From Roridomyces roridus (taxonomy: Eukaryota; Basidiomycota; Agaricomycetes; Agaricales; Mycenaceae), in NCBI GenBank assembly GCA_029378245.1, contig JARKIF010000086.1, positions 62,001 through 126,000 on the forward strand: a stretch of 64,000 bases of DNA. The letters are read 5' to 3'. Below, in pieces: positions 55,654 to 64,000 of the stretch. Numbering within the stretch: the stretch's first letter is position 1; every line of letters starts with the position of its first letter. Below the pieces are notes generated by a model. That model was not told the DNA's origin, made no database searches, and worked only from the letters and a program-made list of their open reading frames with translations. The position numbers were made by a program, and so were the translations under genes.

Positions 55654-56289
55654 ATGCCCTCAATCCTTCACTGTGTCGCTCTGCTCCTCGGCATCAGCGC
55701 AACGCTCAATGTCATAACATTATATCGTCTACGACGCACCCGTAAGCAAGCTACTCGTGAGGACGGAACTTGCATCTCACACGTACACTTTCCAGCATCC
55801 AGGTCGTCCTTGAATATCGACGAACATCCCCTCGACTCCGAACTACCGCTCCCCATTGGGGCCGCCACTCTCGAATTCATATTCGGCAAGCACTACGACA
55901 TTGCCGACTCCACGGCCTGGGCAACCCTCTTTCCCCACCCGGAGCACGGCGGCCGCGTCAGATTGGAGGACAAGGAATTCGACGTCGGGATGTACACGGA
56001 TCTCAAGTGTCTCGACGTTATACGCAGTGCTTACGTCCGGATGCGCAGCGGGGCGCAGGTGCGCGACGAGGCTGCCGAGGCGTGCTTGGGGCATATTCGA
56101 CAAGCCATACTGTGTACGGCGGATATCACGTTGGAGCCGACGAAGATTCACTGTACGGAGGACGGCGAGTGCCCATTGAAGGGTGCGACAGCGTCGGGCG
56201 AGTATTTGGATCATCGGTGTCGCGACTGGACGCAGGTCAGGCAGTTTGTGGAAGATAATCAGGCGGGCTGGAGTATCAAAGATTCATAG
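55654..56289 (+). CDS. UstYa-like (DUF3328) protein lacking the histidine motifs
   Basis: 193 aa from exons 55654-55741 and 55796-56289; the 54 bp intron GTAAGC...TCCAG leaves the frame unchanged. The N-terminal membrane segment (HCVALLLGISATLNVITLY) is followed by basic residues, the family layout. The C-terminal domain is clear: KCLDVIRSAYVRM, CLGHIRQAILCTADITLEP and HRCRDWTQVRQFVEDN. UstYa enzymes carry two HxxHC motifs thought to bind metal. Here both keep Cys but lose His (TDLKC and AAEAC). So it may be an inactive partner, or use different chemistry. The ATG at 55654 was chosen because the upstream in-frame start is GTG. Confidence 0.82.
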   Translation: MPSILHCVALLLGISATLNVITLYRLRRTRKQATREDGTCISHVHFPASRSSLNIDEHPLDSELPLPIGAATLEFIFGKHYDIADSTAWATLFPHPEHGGRVRLEDKEFDVGMYTDLKCLDVIRSAYVRMRSGAQVRDEAAEACLGHIRQAILCTADITLEPTKIHCTEDGECPLKGATASGEYLDHRCRDWTQVRQFVEDNQAGWSIKDS

Positions 56290-56363
56290 ATTTCTGTTCT
56301 ATGTACAAACTTGCTGTGGATGATTGGTTCAAGGAACAAACGAAGAATGAACGCCAACTCACT

Positions 56364-56774
56364 TTATTCGGGTTTGTGCGAATTGTCGGCGACGCCACTG
56401 ACGAACCACCTGCCATCCTGCTTGGCAAAACTCCAGATATCCGTACCCTCGTGGTCCAGAACGTTGTCGATGTAAAACTCGTAGGGCGTCCAAGCCATGG
56501 CGAGGTCGCGATCCACAAAGATCGTAGGCTGGCCCGAGATGATTTCCGATATTTCTTTTGGGTGGTCAAAAGGGATGCGTTCCACCACGCCGCCGAGGGT
56601 AGTGAAAATCGGGGCGCCGTTGCGGAGGAGGGTGGCACCGCCGGATGGGAGAATTTGTGCTAGCATCGACTCTTTGTCTCGGGCGCCGATGCCTGCGAGA
56701 AACTTTTCGGCGACGGCCAAAACTGCGAGCTGTTCCTCGGAAAAGCCAGCGGTGCTGTATCGCGAGGTCGACAT
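56364..56774 (-). CDS. SnoaL/NTF2-like protein
   Basis: 136 aa, single exon, ATG 56774. Pattern of the small NTF2-like fold: helical start SEEQLAVLAVAEKFLAGIGA, DKESMLAQILPSGGATLLRN, then strands AMAWTPYEFYIDN and DIWSFAKQDGRWFVSGVAD. Members include polyketide cyclases, isomerases and many proteins of unknown role, and they recur in fungal biosynthetic clusters. Lies between two UstYa-like genes, on the opposite strand. A role in the putative peptide pathway is possible but unproven. Confidence 0.75.
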   Translation of the reverse strand: MSTSRYSTAGFSEEQLAVLAVAEKFLAGIGARDKESMLAQILPSGGATLLRNGAPIFTTLGGVVERIPFDHPKEISEIISGQPTIFVDRDLAMAWTPYEFYIDNVLDHEGTDIWSFAKQDGRWFVSGVADNSHKPE

Positions 56775-57042
56775 TGGTGGCGGAGGCAGTGGAAGGAGGG
56801 AACAAGGTTCTGAGTCAGGTGATGTTGACTATTTTGGAATGATTCACATCGTTCGACGTTGGTCTCGTCCTTTCTTCTTCTTCGATGGACTTTTGGAAGT
56901 TCTGCCTGTGTGCTTCATCTTTGTTCGCGCCCTGCATTCATTTTTATCGCACAGCCATCAAAAAAATTCAGATGATTATCCAAGCGGGGATCGCCCAGCC
57001 TTTTTGCTCCCGAGACGCATCTTCCCTTTCTTCCAAGCGACG

Positions 57043-57686
57043 ATGCCTAAACCTACTCTGCTATCTGTGCTCGTCGGTCTGACCGCCCTTTCGACGGCCC
57101 TCAACTTGTGGCTCGTTCGCCAGGTCCGCGAAGCCGCCTCTGAGCACTCGGTACACAACATCGGTAAGGAACATTCTCAACGCGAAACAACCTCTCTAAA
57201 CTCAAATTCAATCCAGATTACCCCTACGAGCCCCGAGAACTCCCAGGCTCCTTCCCCTCTGCCGCCCTCACCTTCGCCGTCCCCGACACCGAATACCCTT
57301 TACGCGACGACGAGAGCTGGGCATCCACCGTCCCCCCTCAACGCGGTTTCATCCGCCTCGGCTCCTCCGGGCGCCCATGGTCTGTCTCAGCCTACCACCA
57401 AGCCCACTGCGTCAACGGAATCCGTTTCTCCTACGTTTCCGCCCGAGATGGGCTGTTCAAGACGGAAGAGAGCCGAGCGCATGCGTTTGGGCATGTGAAT
57501 CATTGCTTTGATGTGTTGAGGCAGAGCATTTTGTGTAGGGCGGATACGACTTTGGTTGAGGTGCCGGGCGGGGAGCAGACGAGGAGATGTCGGGATTGGA
57601 CGCGGGTGAGGGAGTTCATCGACGAGAATCACGAGTTTTGGAGGGATGTTCCATTCGTTATGACGAATAGTTCCAGTACCACGTAG
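57043..57686 (+). CDS. UstYa-like (DUF3328) oxidase-type protein
   Basis: 196 aa from exons 57043-57163 and 57217-57686, phase 1 intron GTAAGG...TCCAG. N-terminal membrane segment LSVLVGLTALSTALNLWLV. C-terminal domain has both family motifs intact: YHQAHCVNGIRFSYV and HVNHCFDVLRQSILCRADTTL, then RRCRDWTRVREFIDENHEFW. UstYa proteins catalyse cyclisation or oxidation of ribosomal peptides in ustiloxin, phomopsin and asperipin pathways and act as type II membrane proteins of the secretory route. With the repeat precursor 2 kb away, this is the best candidate modifying enzyme in the window. Confidence 0.88.
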
Positions 57687-58013
57687 GGTGAGCCAGAACC
57701 GCACTCCGAGTCGACCGAGAAAATTATGACTGATGACGATTCCAGGCTGTAGACCTTCTCTCCGTGTTTTCCAGAATCGAGATAACTACAACTCCATTTG
57801 GCTGATTGGCTCGTGATAAGTTGACTCGGACTGAGATGCGAGCGCTCCCTGCCGTCATCCAGATCTTGGATTGCCGATTCCTAATTATCGCGGGATACCG
57901 CATGGTTGCAGTGCTTCCATTTTCCAATTGCAAGGCCTGTGCAGGCCACTGCCGACACGTATCAACCCCTCGTACAAAGACTCCCTCTCCATCGTCGCGC
58001 ACCCGAACCCAGC

Positions 58014-58316
58014 ATGCAGTCCTTCAAGTTCTGGTCCCGCCCAACCACATACGAGCCCGTCGCTCAAGACGAATTCAAACTCGAGCTCGAATCCCAATCC
58101 CCTTCAGCCTCTCACGCACGCGCCAATCAGAGCCCCTGGCTCCAACGCGCCCTCCTCCTTCTCGCGCTCTCCAACCTTCTCCTCGCATTCATTGCCTTGC
58201 TCTCCACGCGCGGGCTTTCTCGGAATTCGACCGCGCTGTGGCCCGTCAAGGGGAAGGATGTATCTGCCTTACCACGGCCTGACCCGTATATCGGCCTGCA
58301 CCTGAATGTGGATTGA
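58014..58316 (+). pseudogene. Truncated UstYa-like N-terminus
   Basis: 100 aa reading MQSFKFWSRPTTYEPVAQDE, a membrane helix (QRALLLLALSNLLLAFIALL) and PRPDPYIGLHLNVD before a stop. This is the usual first part of a UstYa protein, where the domain would follow after PRPDxxxGL. No HxxHC domain is found in the next 500 bp, so the gene is probably truncated. It could also be a short membrane protein that is still made. Confidence 0.6.
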
Positions 58317-58654
58317 GTGGGAGGGATGACTTGGGTCGTACGTCGTTCAATTTGGCTGGGTATGAGTCGAGTGCTGATGGTGATTAGACAAGGGTTGGCC
58401 GAGTTCATTTTGTAGGGCACTTAGGAGAACGAGAAGAGGTACCTGAAGGTCGGGGGTACGTCCAGGCTGTCACGGTCGCTCAGGCTGGCTCCGAGACGCG
58501 AGCTGGAATTAGGCCCTAGGCGCGTCAGGGCGGCATATGCCTTTATTGCCTGGTCCTTCTATGTATTGCTTGAGATTAGTTGCAGAAACGTCCGAGTCTC
58601 GTCCTTTTGTACGATTTCCCGGGGTTGAAAAAGAAAGGATGTCGCCCTGGATTA

Positions 58655-59041
58655 TTTTCTGCTTCGAATCGAACGAGGGACTCGAGCATTGCACACTGCT
58701 CAGCTAAATGCATTGTATTCACACGCGCGTGTGTCGCCTGGTCCTTGTATGTTAGGTACCACCTGGTGCAACCCAGATTGAAAGCAGAAACATCTTATTT
58801 TTCTTTTGCACGAACGATCCGTGGTCGAGTCTCGTCCTTTTGTACGATTTTTCCGTGGTTGAAAACAAAGGGTACTTATCGCTCCTGATGTGTATTTTCT
58901 GCCTCGAATCGAACGAGGACTGGAGCATTGGATAAACGAACGCAGACTGAAGCAGAAACATCTCATCTTTCTTGAACGATCTGTGGTTGAAAAAATACGC
59001 CAACAGTGTCGTCATCATTGTCTGCCTCGAATCGAACGAGG
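58655..59041 (-). repeat. Three B-box/T-arm units
   Basis: T-arms CCTCG/CGAGG with TTCGATT loop at 58902-58918 and 59025-59041, and a one-mismatch copy at 58662-58678. The first unit also has complementary TTTCTGCTT/AAGCAGAAA ends (58655-58790). Each is followed on the minus strand by a T run. A different subfamily from the 33 kb array. Confidence 0.5.
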
Positions 59042-59969
59042 TGCTTGGGATCTTGCAATTGGATATCGTGCTAGGCTACATAAATGTCTCCGTGTACCCT
59101 GGTACTCACAGAGCACGAAAGACGCTTTATCCCGCATCTTCCAGCTGGAACATCCCGGTGAACACGGTGTATCGTTCTCACCGTGATCGTCTGTACGTAC
59201 TTGCGAACTTCGCCATTTTTCGGCACTGCGCGGGGTCTTCGCCATCTAGTTTTTCTCCGCCGCGCGCGGTCATGGCCTCCGACGGAAGTACGTTTCTTCC
59301 AGGGCGCTATGTACAGATATGTATAAGTAACCCAGGACGAAAATAAACAAGACGGGAGAATCACGTACTCACTTATATGGTCTAGACTCGTTGCTCGCTG
59401 CTAAATAAGGTGTGTGAGAAGACGATCGGCGTCGGGCGCTCAGAGCCCGCACGCAGCTTGCTGCAAAGGAGGAGTGTAATTGATGGAACATAAGGTTCAG
59501 GAAGACCAGGCCGTGCAGTCTCTGTGAAATGTCAGCCTGCCAAAATGGGTTGAGCCTGGTTGAGCCAAAAGGATTCCTTCATCGGCATGAGAAAATAACC
59601 TTCAAAATGCCGAGAACGGAAACAAATTGTTGATGGCTGATGGACGATCACTGCATTTCTCCTTTCTTGGTTGTTTCTTGGCAACTGCCAGCTCCACCTT
59701 CGGAATGCCATCGCGGAAAGAAACGAGAGGGACGAGACGTCCAGAAGCCTCTGGGTCCAGACAGCCTGTGTGCCTGGTGGCCCTGGCCCCACCTTCTCTT
59801 GAGTCCTTCTTCCCGTTTTCCCAAGTTTTTTCCCATCTTCTCATTGGGTTTCCATGCGGTCGCATCTGATGATTATTACCTCGCGTTTTTCCGGGTCAGA
59901 TAAGCGTGCCTGCTCGCTAGCTGGCGTTACCCTCCCCGCTCCCATCGACCGTCGGTTCCTGCTCATGCC
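59042..59969. other. Intergenic, no gene seen
   Basis: Promoter region of the 7-TM gene on the right. No domain in the open frames. Confidence 0.4.
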
Positions 59970-61467
59970 ATGCCCCCCACGTACCCGGGCGAGATCAACT
60001 ACGACCAGGCGACGTTCTTGGGGTTCGCGCTCGAGGCCATCTTTTACGGTGCGTCATCCAAACCTTTTCTTCCCGCTGGTAACTCAAATCAACTCACACG
60101 GCGCAGGAATAAACCTGGTTCTCGTCTCGATTGCGCTCGTCGTGCTGTGGGGGCGCAAGTCCTCGGGCCATGGCAACACCGTAATGATTTTGGTGACGTG
60201 TTGGATGTTCAGCCTGTGTACGACGCACTTTGGGCTGAATTTCAATAATGTGTACAACGGGACGGTGAGTCTGCACGCGATTCTTTTGGCAGTGGATGGG
60301 CTTTTGATTTCTTCGGGTCAGATGGTCCACATTAAGGAACATATCTCGGAGGAGACGCATCTTCTGGCGGGTGAGAGACACCCGCAATTCGTCGAGTTTC
60401 ACCAAAGTAACCTCGATATGCAGGTGCCGATATGATTTTCAGCATCACCGACTGGTGCAGTCAGTTGATCCTGGTGAGCACCGCACGCACAGAAAGTCGC
60501 GGGCAGTCCGCTGAGTCTCTTCATACAGATTTATCGCTGCTACTTGGTGTGGGGCAGGAATATCTGGGTCGTCGTCCTACCCATCCTCATCTCGTTGGCC
60601 ACCGTTTGTGCGTTGTCTCGATATCCTGAGGACCGTTCACTCATGTCTTCTCCCAGCTTGCGGCGTCGCTCTCATCGGATTGGTCCTCACCATCAGCCCC
60701 ACCGCCGCGCAAGCCCCTGCAGCCATCGTCCCAATAGGCAAAGCCGGCTTCTCCCTCTCCCTCATCCTAAACTGCATCGTATCCGGGCTCATCGTCTATC
60801 GGATTTGGTACATCTCACGGCAAGTGGTCCCCCGCCTCGATTCCTCGATGCTGACTGCGCGCTCCAGAGAAAACCGCGTGCACGGCATCCTCAAGACCGA
60901 CACCACCATCCAACGCGCGATCGGCATCATAGTCGAATCAGGGCTCCTCTTCCTTGCCATCCAACTCGTCTTCCTCGTCCTCTTTTCGATCAAGCACCCC
61001 GCGCAGGATCTAGCGGAACCTATTGCGACGCAGATTTATGTGCGTCTCTTCTTGAAGGATGAATGAAGAACAGCTGGCTGACTTGGGACTAACAGGGCAT
61101 ATCACCCACCCTCATCATCGTACGTGTAGGCCTCGGCGCGGCGTTCGACCCAAGCTCCGTGCCCGCCACCAACACCAGCCTGCGCTTCAGCTCGAGCGGT
61201 AGCGCAGGCGGAGGAGGCAAACGCCCACGCACCCCATCCAAGCTCTTCTTCCGCAGCTTCGGCACGGGCGGGATCACCTCTGGTATGACGGGCACGACGA
61301 CGACGACGCAGGCGTCGGATTTCACGCGTACGACTGATCGGACGAGGACTGCCGGGCCGGGGGAGTATGAGCTGGAGATGCATTTGAATGAGGAGGGGGA
61401 GGACCTGGAGGAGGCTGCGCCTTCCATTCCCAAGGCCGCCTCCAGTCTTAGTTTGTCCAGAGTATGA
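59970..61467 (+). CDS. Seven-transmembrane protein, Agaricomycete multi-copy family
   Basis: 408 aa from exons 59970-60048, 60107-60370, 60424-60473, 60529-60607, 60657-61039 and 61096-61467; phases agree at every junction. Hydrophobic helices start at FALEAIFYGINLVLVSIALV and continue to about residue 290. IYRCYLVWGRN is the conserved motif of a large mushroom family of 7-TM proteins, without proven ligand. The tail of about 110 residues is Ser/Thr/Gly-rich and cytosolic in the likely topology. Probably a receptor-like or stress-related membrane protein; function unknown. Confidence 0.82.
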
Positions 61468-61761
61468 CGTTACTTACGATTTCCACAATACCCCTACATG
61501 CATGCTTTCTTGTAATATCACGGACTCCCTTGCTTTGGATTCAGAAAGTGTGATTAAATATGTACATTGTATGCGATTCGTCCGTTCGTCCGACCAAGTA
61601 CACGAATTACAAATCTGTTTTTTGCTACAAGTATGCCTGAAAAATGCAAATGCAAGGAAGGAGGGCCATATGTAGATCCCGATGAGGGTAGGTAGGATGA
61701 GGCGGGAACAAATACAGAGGTGGGCGAGGAGGGGACTAGTGATGATGCAAAGTCATAAAGG

Positions 61762-63680
61762 TTACACGCCGAATAAGCCCAGCGCGTTCATGCCCGAGGA
61801 AACCTGATTCATATCGGGAGCAGGATGCGCAGGCTGCTGCTGCTGGTACGAATAGGGATAGGGGTACACATGCGGATGCGAGTAGGGATACACATGCGAG
61901 TGCACGTGCCCCATAGGAGGCGAGTGTATTCGCTGCGTGTGATTGCCACCCGTGTACCACGGTGGAGGAGACTGCATTCGAGCGCTCCAAGGCGGTGGTG
62001 GCGACATGCTCGCACCCGGATAAGTCCACCCTGGCGGTGGCAGTGGCGGTGGGGGCGGTGACATACTCGCACCGGGAAGATTCCACCCTGGCAATACGCG
62101 TTGCTCTGCAGCAGCCGTCGGCCCCGAAGCCAATACCGCCGGTGCAGTTATCGGCGTCATTCCGTTGGACATGAAGGACGCCACACTGTGCTGGATACCC
62201 GGGGGCACGAAGCCTCCTCCATGCCCATGTCCGTGATCAGCCTGCACGGAATCAGAATCCCGACCAGTCTTCCCCCACTTGGCCCGCTCCCTCTCCAGCC
62301 AGTCGTCGTCATCGTCAGAGCTATCCAGGTCGCTCTCACTCTCAGACTCCGTGTCCTCGTTAGACCGCCTCCGGTGCTTGACAGCAGACGCTCGCAACGC
62401 AGGCTGCGACTTTGTGCTCTTGAGCCACGGAATCCAGCTCGTGAGACGCCCCTGCTTTTTATCCTTGGCCGCCGTCTTCCACACCCCCTCGTCCCACTGC
62501 TCCCGCTGGTTAGGATCCCACTGCTGCTGCTCCACAACGAAAGAGTCTGCTGGGGCGGTCCACCGATTGGACCACGTCGCCGCGGGCGCCAGCGTCTTGC
62601 TCTTGCTCTTCTTCTTTTTCTTCTTCTTGGCAGGCGATATCGGGGGTGGGGGCGCGAAAGGCGTTGTCGTAGACAACATGCCTGCGGGCGGGAACGTATT
62701 CGCTCGCGGCGAATGGCCGGACGAAATAAAGGGAGAGGACCCGCGTGGGTCGCCACCCGGGAAGGAATAAAGCGGGGGCTGGTTATAAGGGTATCCAGGC
62801 CAACTCGACTGGCGCAGCGGCACCACGCCGCCACGCCCATCATCAGCGACGGCATTGGGGTCCCAACGGTTAACCTCGTCGACGACCTCAATCATCCTTC
62901 GCCGCATCTCCTTGATTCGCTCGGGGTCGTACCCCGCATAGTTCATGGCCCAGCACATCCCGAGCAACCAAATTTCTAACCGTGCGGGCGTCCAGTGGAG
63001 CTGCCGCGCCTGGGTCCCGCTGCGCAGGAGGATGCAAATATCCTCGCGATCAGCGGCATTGTACCGCACCATCTTGAGTGCCACGGCCCAAAATGGGGTG
63101 ACGCTCACTACGGCCGATTAGGCGCCCATTTAGCAGAGCTAGATGGATAAGACGAACCGAGTTTCAGCAAGCCGTTGGGTGACGTGTAGACTGAAAGGGT
63201 ATCGCCCGTTTGCAGAGAGGCTGCATGGATCGGATCGTATACCGTGCCAGATATCGGGCTGGGAATACTAGTCAGTTTGATCGGGCACGGCAAGGTGGAT
63301 ATCACGCACTCGGTAGCCATGGGTAATGCCACATCTGCATCGCTATTCATCCAATCTGCACCGAGGCCGAATTGAAGAGCTGTTTCTAGCGTACACTGCC
63401 TCAGACGGTCGTTAGCATCATGGACGCCGTAACGCGCGGACCACTCGGACGAAAATGATCGTGCGATGTAGTCGATATCCCGCGTTGTGCTCCGCTGTTT
63501 CGCGCGGCTGTCCGTGGCGGCTGTGAGAGCGGCCAGTTTCGCCAGCTCTTCGTTGAGTAGCATGACAGCGCCACCGTGGATGACGAGACGGATCTGGTGC
63601 CCGTTTGGGAAACGCGAGGCGAGGAGTGTGGAGAGGAAGTTGAGGACTTGGACGAGCCCGTCGCGATCGAGGGCGCGCAT
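61762..63680 (-). CDS. Nucleotidyltransferase-fold protein with disordered C-terminus
   Basis: 622 aa from ATG 63680, exons 63680-63158 and 63107-61762, intron GTTCGTC...CGTAG in phase. IRLVIHGGAVMLL and RSTTRDIDYI match the GG...[ST]xDxD core of minimal nucleotidyltransferase-fold proteins in fungi. The part joined across the intron, LLKLVSVTPFWAVALKMVRY with DREDICILL, is the usual second half (KxxR, DxxDxxxL). The C-terminal 300 residues are low-complexity: Lys-rich (KKKKKKKSKSK), acidic Ser/Asp and Pro/Tyr/His-rich. The frame is open upstream to 63848 with no ATG, so an upstream exon is possible. Confidence 0.78.
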
Positions 63681-63848
63681 ATTACGTGGGGGGACGTTGC
63701 TGACGCCACCGAGGGCGGAAGGTCCGGGTGCAGCATTGGGTGATGATTGATGGCGGGGATGAGGTGTAGACCGACGTGGTGGCGAGGGAGCTGCGAGCGC
63801 GCTGCTAAAGTCCGAGTGGCCATGAGTGGGTGATGGGAAGGGGTCCAA

Positions 63849-64000
63849 TGGACTCAGAGGGGGATCACAGGTGCTGCGAGGGCGCTAAATGACGCTCCGG
63901 AGTGTCCGTACCACGGGGCATGCTGAGATGGCCAAGATGCAGGGAGAACAGACATTATGAGGGGAAACCAAGACTATTATCGTGGGCTTTTAAGCAGATA
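63849..64000. other. Right edge, no gene called
   Basis: A short ATG frame (MPRGTDTPER) on the minus strand near 63920 may belong to an upstream exon of the nucleotidyltransferase-fold gene, but no splice in phase was found. Confidence 0.3.

Overview
The window is nuclear DNA of a basidiomycete fungus, almost certainly an Agaricomycete and probably close to Mycenaceae. Genes are split by many 45-60 bp GT-AG introns, and several families are ones expanded in mushrooms: DUF6532, DUF6534, an armadillo-like protein opening MPALEHHFSRTSLRSWWSDS, F-box-like and BTB proteins, and a 7-TM family. Family and genus assignments rest on motif recognition from memory; no search was run.

Layout. 1-12,836 is made almost entirely of two copies of one 6.6 kb Plavaka-type DNA transposon. 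Copy B (3838-10431, complete) sits inside copy A (runs off the left edge to 3837, resumes 10432-12836) in opposite orientation. A third complete copy, C, lies at 37448-44040. Each copy carries two divergent genes, a Plavaka transposase and a DUF6532 gene, bounded by 27 bp terminal inverted repeats starting CATCAGG. Insertion made 2 bp target duplications (CA for B, GT for C). The transposase reading frame is broken at the same place in all three copies.

12.8-18.1 kb is a graveyard of small repeats: a 242 bp MITE, a hAT transposase tail, a MYND gene relic, a fold-back element and two tRNA-like repeats. 18.3-31.8 kb is the main gene block: SAM-domain tail-anchored protein, FAD monooxygenase, armadillo-like protein, F-box-like protein, a decayed copy of the monooxygenase, BTB protein, bZIP factor and an uncharacterised Agaricomycete protein. 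32.56-34.10 kb is a tandem array of about 200 bp units, each containing a tRNA-like fold with a B box, a downstream T run and paired bases that change together between units. 34.69-36.77 kb is a CTP-dependent diacylglycerol kinase (DGK1). 36.65-45.4 kb (minus copy C) and 51.07-53.17 kb are two copies of a segmental duplication carrying the DGK1 5' end and many B-box repeats; the second copy keeps the empty site for element C. A DUF6534 membrane protein lies at 46.7-48.3 kb.

54.5-58.3 kb looks like a small biosynthetic cluster of the fungal RiPP (dikaritin-like) type: a secreted precursor with twelve 14-residue repeats, two UstYa-like (DUF3328) proteins, a truncated third UstYa-like N-terminus and a SnoaL/NTF2-like protein. 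If real, the precursor would pass through the secretory pathway, be cut at the arginines between repeats and be modified by the UstYa proteins. This is inference from gene content. The window ends with a 7-TM protein and a nucleotidyltransferase-fold protein.
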